15,991 bases of DNA from positions 1 to 15,991 of the forward strand of contig CAAEMX010000011.1 in assembly GCA_900757185.1 (NCBI GenBank). The letters run 5' to 3'. Below the pieces are notes generated by a model. That model had not been told where the DNA came from and did not search any database. It worked only from the letters and a program-made list of their open reading frames with translations. This stretch comes from an uncultured Collinsella sp. GTDB taxonomy: Bacteria; Actinomycetota; Coriobacteriia; Coriobacteriales; Coriobacteriaceae. The position numbers and the translations under genes were made by a program. Positions 1-8,051 of this stretch are shown piece by piece; position 1 is the stretch's first letter; each line of letters begins with the position of its first letter.

Positions 1-75
1 CTCGTCGCCGGGACGGTGCAGGCAGACCTTCCTGAGCTTGCCGATCTCGGAAGGCACGTGCAGACCTTTCGTCAT
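1..75 (-). CDS. arcA: Arginine deiminase, N-terminal 25 codons (partial at window edge)
   Basis: The minus-strand frame starting at the ATG at 73-75 reads MTKGLHVPSEIGKLRKV and continues CLHRPGDE to the window edge. The SEIGKL...V.LHRPG segment is the characteristic N-terminus of arginine deiminase, which converts arginine to citrulline and ammonia in the cytoplasm as the first step of the ATP-yielding ADI pathway. An AGGAGG ribosome binding site lies at 78-83, only 2 nt before the ATG. This is tight, but no other start is better placed. The catalytic residues lie outside the window, so identity rests on the N-terminal signature alone. The gene is divergent from ppk. Other ADI pathway genes (arcB, arcC, arcD) would be expected nearby outside the window, but that cannot be seen. 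Confidence 0.8.
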   Translation of the reverse strand, partial: MTKGLHVPSEIGKLRKVCLHRPGDE

Positions 76-100
76 GGCCTCCTACCTTTCTTTCGGGCCT

Positions 101-162
101 TTCGGCCGAATCTATCAGCGCCCTTCCGTAACGGGCGCTGCTTGCTGACAGCTCTAGTTATA
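101..162 (-). promoter_or_regulatory. Candidate promoter and structured leader of arcA
   Basis: On the minus strand a TATAAC box (157-162) could be a -10 element; its -35 is not recognisable. Just downstream is a perfect 8-bp hairpin, CAGCGCCC/GGGCGCTG (116-123 and 133-140, 9-nt loop), followed by the palindrome TTCGGCCGAA (101-110). The latter can also form a stem closed by a GAAA loop just before the ribosome binding site. The order suggests a structured 5' untranslated leader of about 75 nt. Neither hairpin is followed by a U run, so a transcription terminator is unlikely. An mRNA-stability or translational role is possible. This is inference from position and pairing only. Confidence 0.35.
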
Positions 163-623
163 TCCAAATTCCACCCGCAATTCCACCTCGCCCCCGAACG
201 GTCAACAAAGTGCGATGAACGGTATATCGCATGTGATTCCCCCACGATGCACTTCGGCGCTCTAAAGTACCTTTTCAAAGGTAAACGCTCTTTTTCCTAT
301 AAATTATCCCCCATCGCATCTATAAATCCATGATTCAGATTTGCATAGGTAAAACGGTTTTATGTATATAAATGAAGCTAGCTCACCTTTTGGACCGAAT
401 TCGATGATATTCAGCTCACCATCATTCTTATTCACGCATCCCTATCAGTTGAGTGAGAATATTGAACGCTAGCAATTGCGTCGCGAGCGTTAGTTCTATG
501 GCCGGGCATCGTAAGAAATAGGTAAAGATACCGTTCACGCGATACGTCCGTGCCAGCGGTCAACTAAATTGAGACAATAGAATAGAGTTAGGCTATCGTC
601 CCCTGCGGGGACTGAACGGACAG
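163..623. other. Divergent arcA-ppk intergenic region
   Basis: This gene-free, AT-richer gap separates two divergent genes. It contains an inverted repeat with 9-nt half-sites, AACGCTAGC at 465-473 and GCGAGCGTT at 483-491 (one mismatch, 9-nt spacer), which looks like an operator. A 10-mer TGAACGGTAT at 216-225 recurs inverted at 528-537. On plus, TTGAGA at 569-574 could be a -35 for ppk, but no good -10 follows at 17 nt. A GTGAAT half-site inside 421-437 vaguely resembles an ArgR box, which would suit arcA, but the second half is poor. No coding sequence is supported here. Confidence 0.4.
598..612 (+). promoter_or_regulatory. Hairpin covering the candidate ppk ribosome binding site
   Basis: GTCCCC (598-603) and GGGGAC (607-612) form a perfect 6-bp stem with a TGC loop immediately before ppk. 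The GGGGA at 607-611 is the best purine-rich ribosome binding candidate upstream of the ATG at 624 (12 nt away). A folded leader would therefore hide it. The only other candidate is the weak CGGA at 617-620. Confidence 0.4.
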
Positions 624-3077
624 ATGCATATGCCGAGCAAAATCGAAAAGAAGCAAAAGGCCGCCAAGCTGCGCAAGCCGCCGCGTGATTTTTCGTATAC
701 GCAAAACCGAGAGCTTAGCTGGCTGCGCTTTGACAACCGCGTGCTTGACGAGGCCTTCGACGAGACCGTCCCGCTGTTTGAGCGCCTCAAGTTCGTGTCA
801 ATCTTCGAGTCCAACCTCGACGAGTTTCTCATGGTGCGCGTGGGCGGCCTGTCCGACCTGGCAGAACTCAAAAAACAGCCCGTGGACAACAAGAGTAATA
901 TGACCGCCTCTGAACAGGTCGATGCCGTCATGGCAGAGCTGCCCGGGCTCCTTACCCGCTGGGAGACCATCTTCAAGAGCATCGAAGGCAAGCTCGACGC
1001 CCTGGGCGTTCACCGCGCTCGCATCGACTCGCTTACGCCCGAGGAACGCACCTTTGTCACCCGCTACTTCCAGGCCTACGTGTCGCCGGTCATCTCGCCG
1101 TTGGTCATTGACCCGCGCCACCCCTTCCCCAACCTGCGCAACGGCGCACTCTATCTAGCTTGCGGACTGGACGGTGTCACGGACGAGGAGAGCCTGCTGG
1201 GCCTTATCGAGATTCCCGCCTCGATGAACCGCGTGGTCGAGATCCCCTCGCCCGCCGGCACCTACTCCTACATCTTGCTCGAGGACGTCATTCTCGCCTG
1301 CCTGGACAGCTGCTTTGGCTCCTATAAGCCGCTCGACCGCGCTCTGATCCGCGTCACCCGCAATGCCGATATCGACCCGGACGGCGAGGGCGTCGAGGAG
1401 GAAGAGGATTACCGCCAGCACATGAAGCGCATCCTCAAGAAGCGTCTGCGCCTGCAACCGGTGGTGCTTGCCGTCTCCGGTTCGCTCGAGAAGGCGACGC
1501 TCAAGACCATCCGCAAAGCGCTCGAGCTTTCGCGCCGCTCGGTTTTTACCTGCGATATCCCACTCGACCTGGGCTACGTCTTTGGCATCGAGGGCAAAAT
1601 TCCCGAGCACCTGCGCAACGAGCTCCTCTTTACGCCGTTTAAGCCGCAGCCCAACCCCACCATCGACATGTCCCGCTCCATTCGTGAGCAGGTGCTGCAG
1701 GGCGACAAGTTGCTCTTTTACCCCTACGAGGCCATGAATCCGTTCCTGGACCTGGTACACGAGGCCGCATACGACCCCGAGTGCATCTCGCTACGCATCA
1801 CGCTCTACCGCGTGGCCAAGCAGAGCCGCCTGTGCGAGTCGTTGATCGATGCCGCCGAGAACGGCAAAGAGGTCACGGTGCTCATGGAGCTCCGCGCGCG
1901 CTTTGACGAGCAAAATAACATCGAGTGGGCAGAGCGTCTGGAAGAAGCGGGCTGCACCGTCATCTATGGCTCCGAGGGTTTTAAATGCCACTCAAAGATC
2001 TGCCAGCTTACCTATCGCGAGGGTATGGCGCTCACCCGACTCACGCTTTTGGGTACCGGCAACTTTAACGAGAAGACGGCCAAGCTCTACAGCGACTTTA
2101 TGCTCATGACCGCCCATCCCGGCATCGGCGAAGACGCCAACCTGTTCTTCCGCAACCTGTCGCTGGGCAACCTGCGCGGCGACTACCGCTTTTTGGGCGT
2201 GGCGCCCGTCGGCCTTAAGCCGCTCATCATGCGCGGTCTGGACCGCGAGATACAACGTGCGCTCGCCGGCGAGCCCGCCCGCGTGTTCTTTAAGCTCAAC
2301 TCGCTGACCGACCGCGAGGTCATCGACAAGATCTCCGAGGCATCGTGTGCCGGTGTGCGCGTGGACATGATCATCCGCGGCATCTCGTGCCTGAAGCCCA
2401 ACATTGCGGGCAAGACCGAAAACGTGCACGTACGTTCTATCGTCGGACGTTTCTTGGAGCACGCGCGCGTCTATGCCTTCGGCGTGGACTCGGACATGAT
2501 CTACCTGAGTTCTGCCGACATGATGACGCGCAACACCGAGCATCGCGTAGAAATCGCCTTCCCCGTGCTCGACCCCACCTGCCGCGCGCTGGTGCACGAG
2601 TACATGGACGTGCAGCTGCGCGACAACGTGAAGGCACGTAGCCTGACGAGCGACGGCACCTGGGTTCCCGTAGAGCGAAAAGAGGGTGAGAAGCCCTTTA
2701 ACTCGCAGGAGTTCCTGTTGGAGCGCGCTTATCGCAACGCCGAGTCCGCAGCCGTGGCTTCGGAGCCCGTCGCCAAAGCAAAACCGGAATCCGCACCTGT
2801 TCTGGGCCCCAAGCCCGAGCCACAGCCGGCAGCCCCTAAGGTACAGAAGGTCCAGGCGACCGTCATCGAGCCCGACCTGGAGCCCAAGCCCGAGCCCGAG
2901 CCTGCACCCCAGCCTCAGCCGCAGACCGCCAAGCCCGCGCCCCATGCAAGCGCCCGCCGCGAGAAACCCGCCGGCAAGACCAAGGCCATCGAGCGCCATC
3001 GCCCCGGCCGCGTGCGTATGGGTCTGGGCCTGATCGGCTTAGGCCTTAAGACGCTCATTACCGGCAAGACGAAATAG
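624..3077 (+). CDS. ppk: Polyphosphate kinase 1 with C-terminal extension
   Basis: Polyphosphate kinase (PPK1) reversibly transfers the ATP gamma-phosphate to polyphosphate. The N-terminal domain opens with NRELSWLRFDNRVL (from residue 28). The core carries GFKCHSKIC, with the autophosphorylated histidine at H456, then GTGNFNEKTAKLYSD (477-491). The second conserved histidine, H613, is in EHARVYAFG. The 157-residue spacing of the two histidines matches H435 and H592 of the E. coli enzyme, as I remember them. The protein is 817 residues against about 690-720 for typical family members. The excess is a C-terminal tail (about 709-817) rich in Pro, Glu and Lys (750-773), ending in a Gly/Leu-rich basic segment (about 791-817). 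A second in-frame ATG at 630 is an equally plausible start. The gene is monocistronic, closed by a hairpin terminator. Confidence 0.95.
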   Translation: MHMPSKIEKKQKAAKLRKPPRDFSYTQNRELSWLRFDNRVLDEAFDETVPLFERLKFVSIFESNLDEFLMVRVGGLSDLAELKKQPVDNKSNMTASEQVDAVMAELPGLLTRWETIFKSIEGKLDALGVHRARIDSLTPEERTFVTRYFQAYVSPVISPLVIDPRHPFPNLRNGALYLACGLDGVTDEESLLGLIEIPASMNRVVEIPSPAGTYSYILLEDVILACLDSCFGSYKPLDRALIRVTRNADIDPDGEGVEEEEDYRQHMKRILKKRLRLQPVVLAVSGSLEKATLKTIRKALELSRRSVFTCDIPLDLGYVFGIEGKIPEHLRNELLFTPFKPQPNPTIDMSRSIREQVLQGDKLLFYPYEAMNPFLDLVHEAAYDPECISLRITLYRVAKQSRLCESLIDAAENGKEVTVLMELRARFDEQNNIEWAERLEEAGCTVIYGSEGFKCHSKICQLTYREGMALTRLTLLGTGNFNEKTAKLYSDFMLMTAHPGIGEDANLFFRNLSLGNLRGDYRFLGVAPVGLKPLIMRGLDREIQRALAGEPARVFFKLNSLTDREVIDKISEASCAGVRVDMIIRGISCLKPNIAGKTENVHVRSIVGRFLEHARVYAFGVDSDMIYLSSADMMTRNTEHRVEIAFPVLDPTCRALVHEYMDVQLRDNVKARSLTSDGTWVPVERKEGEKPFNSQEFLLERAYRNAESAAVASEPVAKAKPESAPVLGPKPEPQPAAPKVQKVQATVIEPDLEPKPEPEPAPQPQPQTAKPAPHASARREKPAGKTKAIERHRPGRVRMGLGLIGLGLKTLITGKTK

Positions 3078-3087
3078 TCGTTTGTAG

Positions 3088-3131
3088 AAGCGCCCCGTAT
3101 TTGAGGAATGCCTCAGGTACGGGGCGCTTTT
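3088..3131 (+). terminator. Rho-independent terminator of ppk
   Basis: A perfect 12-bp stem pairs AAGCGCCCCGTA (3088-3099) with TACGGGGCGCTT (3118-3129), and a run of Ts ends the structure. The 18-nt loop holds its own small GAGG/CCTC stem. It starts 10 nt after the ppk stop. Confidence 0.85.
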
Positions 3132-3178
3132 CCCTGCTACCATGGTTGCGGACAACAACGCGAATGACGGGCAGGAAT

Positions 3179-4492
3179 ATGAAGCTCACCATAGAATCGA
3201 TGACGTATGGCGCCGATGGTCTGGCGCATGCCGATAACGGCAAAGCCGTATTTGTGCAGGGCGCCGTGGCGGGCGACACCGTCGAAGCCGAGATCGTGCA
3301 GGACGGCAAATCGTTTATGCGCGCCCGCGCCACCGAGATTCTGGAGCCGAGCCCCGATCGAATTCAGCCTCCCTGCCCCTTCGTGGGCATCTGCGGTGGC
3401 TGCTCGTGGGGCAACCTCTCACGCACCGCTCAGCTTGCCGCCAAGGAGCAAAACCTGCGCTCCACGCTCGAGCGCATCGGCAAGTTCACCCCTGAGCAAG
3501 TCGACGAGCTGGTACAGCCCATCCGCCACACCAAGGACGATTGGGGCTACCGCAATAAAATTGAGCTCGAACCGACCGTTGTAAACGGCCGCGTGCGTCT
3601 TGGCATGCACGGCGTCGATCCCAGCAAGATTGTGACCGTCGATTCGTGCCCGCTGTTCGATAAGCGTTTTCCCAAGGCACTCAAATCGGTTGTCGGCGCG
3701 CTCAATTATCTGAGCGGCAGCCACGACCTGGGCTTGGAGCGCGTGGGCATTCGCGCCTCGCGTCGCACCAAGGCACTCGAGGTGGCGCTCTGGACGCCTA
3801 CGGGTTCTTTCCCGCGCTCACAGGTCTCGCGCGTGCTGGCAGACGCCGCACACCCCACGAGCATAGTGCGCGTTATGAGCAAGGGTGAAAAGAAGGCCCG
3901 CCGTGTCTCCAAGGTCGAAATGCTCGCCGGAGAGGGCTCGTGGACCGAGAACATCGCTGACGGCCAGATGCGCTTGTCTGCCCCGTCTTTTTTCCAGGTC
4001 AACACCAAGGGTGCCGAGATTTTGATCGAGCTTGTCATGGACGCCCTCGACCCGCAGGAAGACGAGCTGGCCGTGGACCTATACTGCGGTGCCGGCACCT
4101 TTACCCTGCCGCTCGCCCGCCGCTGCGACTTTGTTGCCGCCGTCGAGGCCTACGGTCCGGCCGTGCGCGACCTGCGTCGCAACCTCGAGATCAACAAGCT
4201 CGACAACGTCGACGTCATCGGCGGCGACGCGGTACGCGAGTTCCCCGACCAGGACGCCGATGTCCTGGTGGTCGATCCGCCGCGCGCAGGCTTGGCACCC
4301 GAGGCCATCGACCTCATCGCCAGCACGAGCGCACGCGGCGTGGCCTATGTGAGCTGCGACCCTGCCACCCTGGCGCGCGACCTTAAGCGCTTTGTCGAGG
4401 AAGGCACCTTCTCCCCCGTCAAGATCACACCGGTCGACCTGTTCCCGCAAACCTTCCACAGCGAAACCGTCGTCCACCTCAAGCGTAACTAG
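3179..4492 (+). CDS. rlmD: 23S rRNA (uracil-C5)-methyltransferase, RumA/RlmD family
   Basis: This SAM-dependent enzyme methylates C5 of a uridine in 23S rRNA. In this family the target may be U1939, U747 or both, and sequence alone does not settle which. Residues 1-55 form a TRAM RNA-binding domain (MKLTIESMTYGADGLA). A [4Fe-4S] site is visible as C66-x5-C72-x2-C75 plus C157 (DSCPLF). The methyltransferase domain has FFQVNT (271-276), the SAM motif DLYCGAGTFTLPLA (300-313), VVDPPRAGL (364-372), catalytic C393 in YVSCDPATLARD, and the final E429 base in HSETVV. The product is 437 residues, normal for the family. I chose the ATG at 3179 because the TRAM domain starts there and AGGA precedes it. 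An ATG at 3164 is in frame but has no ribosome binding site. The frame remains open further upstream, but that overlaps the ppk terminator. Confidence 0.92.
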   Translation: MKLTIESMTYGADGLAHADNGKAVFVQGAVAGDTVEAEIVQDGKSFMRARATEILEPSPDRIQPPCPFVGICGGCSWGNLSRTAQLAAKEQNLRSTLERIGKFTPEQVDELVQPIRHTKDDWGYRNKIELEPTVVNGRVRLGMHGVDPSKIVTVDSCPLFDKRFPKALKSVVGALNYLSGSHDLGLERVGIRASRRTKALEVALWTPTGSFPRSQVSRVLADAAHPTSIVRVMSKGEKKARRVSKVEMLAGEGSWTENIADGQMRLSAPSFFQVNTKGAEILIELVMDALDPQEDELAVDLYCGAGTFTLPLARRCDFVAAVEAYGPAVRDLRRNLEINKLDNVDVIGGDAVREFPDQDADVLVVDPPRAGLAPEAIDLIASTSARGVAYVSCDPATLARDLKRFVEEGTFSPVKITPVDLFPQTFHSETVVHLKRN

Positions 4493-4527
4493 ACCGTTTG
4501 CCCAAGACCACGCCCGATGATTTTTCT

Positions 4528-4577
4528 GGGACGGGGATAAAAAAATTTGTCCCGAATGATTATTTAATCCCCGTCCC
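4528..4577. repeat. GGGACGGGG-armed hairpin, probable terminator of the methyltransferase gene
   Basis: An 18-nt arm starting GGGACGGGGAT (4528-4545) pairs with 4560-4577 with two mismatches, around a 14-nt loop. The stem is GC-rich at its base and A/T-rich at its tip, and begins 36 nt after the methyltransferase stop. There is no clean U run after it on either strand. The GGACGGGG base is shared with the hairpin at 9619-9672, which suggests a dispersed palindrome family that may have been adopted as a terminator. Confidence 0.6.
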
Positions 4578-4582
4578 GAAAT

Positions 4583-4986
4583 TGAACCGCCCCCTCATTT
4601 CTTGGACATTAGAAATGGGGGCTTCTTTATGGACGGGAAAGTCGGACACGACGCCACGCTGAGGACTCTTGCAGCAGAGTTTTGCGACAGGGGATACGGG
4701 CGCACCGAAGGCCGAAGGGCGCCCGGACCCGGCCGGGGCCGACGGCGCGCGAGGGCGAGCTCTTGCGACGGAGCTGCTGCCCGGGCGCCTGAAGGACGAG
4801 TTCTACAGGAACCGGACGTGGCGGAGCTTCGAGGAGTTCAAGCGGGACCTCCACGCCTACACCGTTCACTGGAACAAGAGGAGGCAGGTTAAGCAAAAGG
4901 GACTGACCCCGGAGGAGTTCCGGAATCAGTCCCCATGTGCGGCATAGGCCGCTAATTGACCCGTCTAAGTTTCGGGGCGCAGTTCA
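4583..4986 (+). mobile_element. Internally deleted IS3-family element (404 bp remnant)
   Basis: The left end begins TGAACCGCCCC at 4583 and the right end, read on the complement, begins TGAACTGCGCCCC at 4986. The two are imperfect inverted repeats of the kind bounding IS3-family elements. Between them only a short start-like segment and the C-terminal end of a transposase survive, so about a kilobase of a normal element is missing. I see no target-site duplication: the three bases before and after differ (AAT and TTT). The element lies exactly between the plus-strand methyltransferase gene and the end of the minus-strand sugar operon. Confidence 0.65.
4630..4947 (+). pseudogene. IS3-family transposase remnant (start-like segment fused to OrfB C-terminus, frameshifted)
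   Basis: From 4795 to the TAG at 4945-4947 one frame reads LKDEFYRNRTWRSFEEFKRD followed by a segment ending GLTPEEFRNQSP. This is the end of an IS3-family OrfB (DDE transposase): the helix after the catalytic Glu, then the N-x-x-R and L-T-P-x-x-F/Y-R motifs. Upstream, in a different frame, an ATG at 4630 opens MDGKVGHDATLRTL and continues through CDRGYGRT. It may be the start of OrfA, though I am less sure of that. The catalytic DDE core is absent, so no active transposase can be made. The last part also folds as a hairpin: GGGACTGA (4899-4906) with TCAGTCCC (4926-4933). Confidence 0.7.
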
Positions 4987-5033
4987 TTTCAGCGCCGCCC
5001 GAGAAAGCTAAACGCCTTCTGGCAGGTTGTCCC

Positions 5034-5114
5034 GGGCCGAGGGCGGCCACCTTGATCGCCCTCGGCCCTCACCCACCTCAACTGCTCCTCAATTACATAG
5101 AGCTGATTGAGGAG
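5034..5114 (-). terminator. Two tandem hairpins downstream of the PTS gene
   Basis: Reading away from the PTS stop on minus, the first stem is CTCCTCAAT/ATTGAGGAG (5085-5093 and 5106-5114, 12-nt loop), starting 8 nt after the stop codon. The second is a perfect 12-bp GC-rich stem, GGGCCGAGGGCG with CGCCCTCGGCCC (5034-5045 and 5057-5068, 11-nt loop). Neither is followed by a T run, so these are not classic intrinsic terminators. They could end the operon imperfectly or protect the transcript 3' end. Confidence 0.5.
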
Positions 5115-5122
5115 GGCGCAAG

Positions 5123-6571
5123 CTAGTGGGCGCCTTCCTCCTCGTCGTTGGGTCGGTAGGTGATGAACTCGATAACAAAGGCCAGAACGGCAGAGACGAG
5201 TGCGGCGATGATCGCGTAGATCATGTGGGAGATCCCGGCGCCACCAGGGGTCCCGTCGATAAAGTTGAGCAGGTTGAAGACGCCGAGGCCGCCCGAGATG
5301 TACATGAGGGCGCCCGTCATTCCCACGATGGCGCCTCCCACGGCGGAGCTCAGGCATGCCACGACGAACGCGCGCTTGTTGGGGAGGGCGATGCCGTAGA
5401 TGCCCGGCTCGGTGACGCCGAAGAAGAAGGCGGAGATCATCGCGGGAAGGGCGATGCCGCGGAAGCGCTCGTCCTTGTTTCTGAGGTACATGGCAAAGAT
5501 GACCGCTCCGAGTGCGAACCCGTGGCCGATGGTGGCGGCGAGCACGCTATCGTGGCCGAGGGTGTTCAGGTTCATGATGGAGATGGGGATGAGGCTCCAG
5601 TGGAAGCCGAAGATGACGAGGCACATCCACAGTCCGCCGACTAGGGCGCTGCCCAGGACGGAACCAACCACGGGGAGCTGGAAGATGAACGAGAATGCCG
5701 CGCTCAGCAGGTTGGTGATGAGGGTGGCCACCGGGCCGATGATGAGGTAGCCCAAGACGATGGAGACCGTCATCGTGGCGAGCGGGATAAGGAACATCTT
5801 GAGCGCAGCCGGCATCCAGCTCTTGAGCCAGCGCTCAAGGATAGAGCCGAACCACACCATGAGAAGGACGGGGATCACCGAGCTCACGTAGCCGGACACG
5901 GGCATGATGATGGGGAGCCCGAGGGCGGTGGCGTACCACGAGAACGTGCCGGCCACGCCGAGGTCGATGCTGCCGAGCGCCTCGCCCGAGGTCAGGGCGA
6001 CCATCGTCGGGTAGAGAAGCGCCACGCCGATTGCCACGCCGGTGAACTCGTTCATGCGGAACTTGCGCGCGGCACTGAACGCCAGGGCGACGGGAAGGAA
6101 GTAGAAGAAGCCGTCAGCCACGGTGTAGAGCAGCGTGTAGAGGCCGTCGTTTGCAAAGGCCGGGACGAAGTAGGTGATGAGGGCAAGCAGTCCCTTCATG
6201 ATGCCTGCGGCGGCAAGCGGTCCCAGGATGGGCTGGAAGATGCCAGAGATGAGGTCGATGACGACGGAGGCAACGGTCTTATCGCCCTGGGGCTCGTCGT
6301 CGGCGCTTGCGCCGCCCGAGAAGTTGCCGGCCTCCAGGACCGCGTCGTAGACGTCCTCGACGATGTTACCCACGACCACCTGGTACTGGCCGTTGGCCTG
6401 GATGACCTGGATGACGCCCTTGAGGGCCTCGATCTTGGCAGTGTTGGCGCGGGACTCGTCCTTGAGTTTGAAGCGCACGCGCGTGATGCAGTGCGCGACG
6501 CTGGCGACGTTCTCTGTGCCGCCTACGTTCTCGAGTATGGATCTGGCCAGATCGTCGTATTTTTCAGCCAT
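5123..6571 (-). CDS. PTS beta-glucoside transporter, EIIBC
   Basis: This membrane permease of the phosphotransferase system imports and phosphorylates a beta-glucoside (salicin, arbutin or cellobiose type). The N-terminal EIIB domain (about 1-85) has the phosphorylated cysteine C28 in AHCITRVRFKLKD. The remainder is a hydrophobic EIIC domain with many membrane helices, including the family signature FFFGVTEPGIYG (V-T-E-P at 386-389). At 482 residues it lacks the C-terminal EIIA domain of BglF-type proteins of about 620 residues, so a separate EIIA must donate phosphate. The ATG at 6569-6571 has AGGAG just upstream. It is the second gene of a pair, 31 nt after the 6-phospho-beta-glucosidase stop. 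The exact sugar is inferred from that neighbour. Confidence 0.9.
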   Translation of the reverse strand: MAEKYDDLARSILENVGGTENVASVAHCITRVRFKLKDESRANTAKIEALKGVIQVIQANGQYQVVVGNIVEDVYDAVLEAGNFSGGASADDEPQGDKTVASVVIDLISGIFQPILGPLAAAGIMKGLLALITYFVPAFANDGLYTLLYTVADGFFYFLPVALAFSAARKFRMNEFTGVAIGVALLYPTMVALTSGEALGSIDLGVAGTFSWYATALGLPIIMPVSGYVSSVIPVLLMVWFGSILERWLKSWMPAALKMFLIPLATMTVSIVLGYLIIGPVATLITNLLSAAFSFIFQLPVVGSVLGSALVGGLWMCLVIFGFHWSLIPISIMNLNTLGHDSVLAATIGHGFALGAVIFAMYLRNKDERFRGIALPAMISAFFFGVTEPGIYGIALPNKRAFVVACLSSAVGGAIVGMTGALMYISGGLGVFNLLNFIDGTPGGAGISHMIYAIIAALVSAVLAFVIEFITYRPNDEEEGAH

Positions 6572-6602
6572 TATTTTCTCCTTAGTGATATTGCCCGGGC
6601 GG

Positions 6603-8033
6603 CTAGCCCAGGTCGCCTCCGTTGGTGGCGATGGCCTGTTGATACCAGTAGAAGCTCTTCTTGCGCCTGCGCTCGAGCGTGCCGTTGCCCAGGTTGTCGC
6701 GGTCCACGTAGATGAAGCCGTAGCGCTTCTCCATCTCGCCGGAGCCCGCGCTCACGAGGTCGATCGGCCCCCAGGTGGTGTAGCCGAGCATCTCGACGCC
6801 GTCCTGCTCGATGGCGTCACGCATGGCCTCGATGTGCTCGCGCAGGTAGGCGATGCGGTAGTCGTCCTCGATCGTGCCGTCGGGAAGCACCTCGTCATAG
6901 GCGCCGAGGCCGTTCTCCACCACAAAGAGCGGCTTCTGGTAGCGGTCCCAGAGGTCGTTGATCGTGATGCGGAATCCCAGCGGGTCGATGACCCAGCCCC
7001 AGTCGCTCGTGCGCACGTAGGGGTTCTCCACGCCGGCGAAGGCGTTGCCCTCGGCGACGCCGCCCACGGAGTCGGGGTCGCCCGCGGTGCAGCGCGAGGA
7101 GTAGTAGCTAAACGAGATGAAGTCGACGGTGTTCTCCGCAAGGATGCGCTCGTCCTCGGCGGTCATGCCCACGTCGATGCCCTCGCGCTCGAGCATCTTG
7201 AGCGCGTAGCCGGGGTAGCGACCGCGCGCCTGCACGTCCACGAAGAAGAGGTCCTCCTGGTTCTTGACCTGCGCCGCGCGAACGTCCTCGGGACGACAGG
7301 AGTAGGGGTAGTAGCTTCCCGCGGCGAGCATGCAGCCCACCTTGTTCTCCGGATCGACCTCGTGGGCGATCTTGGTGGCCCAGGCGCTCGCCACGAGCTC
7401 GTTGTGCGCGGCGCGGTACTCGGCCTCGCGGGCATTCTCCCCGGGCTCGAGGACGATGCCGGCACCCATGAAGGGACGGTGCAAGATCATGTTCATCTCG
7501 TTGAACGTGATCCACCAGCGCACGAGGCCGCGGTAGCGGTTGAAGAGCACCGTCACAAGCCGCTTGTAGAGCTCGATAAGGGTGCGGTTTCGCCAGGCGC
7601 CGTACTTCTTGACGAGGTGGATGGGGCAGTCGAAGTGCGTGATGGTCACGAGGGGCTCGATCCCGTGCTCGCGGCAGCAGCGGAACACGTCCTCGTAGAA
7701 AGCGAGCCCGGCCTCGTTGGGCTCCTCCTCGTCGCCATTGGGAAAGATGCGGCTCCAGGCGATGGAGAGGCGAAAGACCTTAAAGCCCATCTCCGCGAAG
7801 AGGGCTATGTCCTCGCGGTAGTGGTGGTAGAAGTCGATGCCCGTCTGGGCCGGGTAGTAGTACCCGGGCTCGAAGTCGAGCATGCGCCTCAGGCCGCGGC
7901 TTACGTCGTTGCGCTCCGGCCCGTGTGGGATGACGTCGACGTTGGCAAGGCCGCGGCCGCCCTCGTCATAACCTCCCTCGCATTGGTTGGCGGCGGTGGC
8001 TCCTCCCCAAAGGAACCCTTTTGGAAATGGCAT
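6603..8033 (-). CDS. 6-phospho-beta-glucosidase, glycoside hydrolase family 1
   Basis: This cytoplasmic GH1 enzyme would cleave the 6-phospho-beta-glucoside delivered by the adjacent PTS, giving glucose 6-phosphate and an aglycone or glucose. The product is 476 residues, a normal length. Visible features are FLWGGATAANQCEGG (7-21), the acid/base E179 in TFNEMN, the nucleophile E373 in VVENGLG, and the phosphate-binding segment VSAGSGEMEKRYGF (427-440). In that segment S428, K436 and Y438 mark phospho-sugar specificity in the BglA/AscB/CelB group. The start at 8031-8033 is set by AAGGAGG at 8038-8044, 4 nt upstream. The frame stays open far upstream, but only by reading through the permease gene out of frame. 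No BglG-type antiterminator or other dedicated regulator is in the window. Confidence 0.93.
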   Translation of the reverse strand: MPFPKGFLWGGATAANQCEGGYDEGGRGLANVDVIPHGPERNDVSRGLRRMLDFEPGYYYPAQTGIDFYHHYREDIALFAEMGFKVFRLSIAWSRIFPNGDEEEPNEAGLAFYEDVFRCCREHGIEPLVTITHFDCPIHLVKKYGAWRNRTLIELYKRLVTVLFNRYRGLVRWWITFNEMNMILHRPFMGAGIVLEPGENAREAEYRAAHNELVASAWATKIAHEVDPENKVGCMLAAGSYYPYSCRPEDVRAAQVKNQEDLFFVDVQARGRYPGYALKMLEREGIDVGMTAEDERILAENTVDFISFSYYSSRCTAGDPDSVGGVAEGNAFAGVENPYVRTSDWGWVIDPLGFRITINDLWDRYQKPLFVVENGLGAYDEVLPDGTIEDDYRIAYLREHIEAMRDAIEQDGVEMLGYTTWGPIDLVSAGSGEMEKRYGFIYVDRDNLGNGTLERRRKKSFYWYQQAIATNGGDLG

Positions 8034-8051
8034 GGTGCCTCCTTCTCTCTG

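Noticed and set aside
16..333. 105-codon plus-strand frame across the arcA start and leader
   Set aside because: It overlaps the arcA start antisense and the leader hairpin; no ribosome binding site and low-quality composition.
1992..2999. 335-codon antisense frame inside ppk, and similar ones inside the peptidase, glf and pta genes
   Set aside because: No recognisable domains or ribosome binding sites, and the opposite strand has strong protein-family matches.
3101..3178. Upstream extension of the methyltransferase start to 3101
   Set aside because: It would start inside the ppk terminator loop, has no ribosome binding site, and precedes the TRAM domain start seen in the family.
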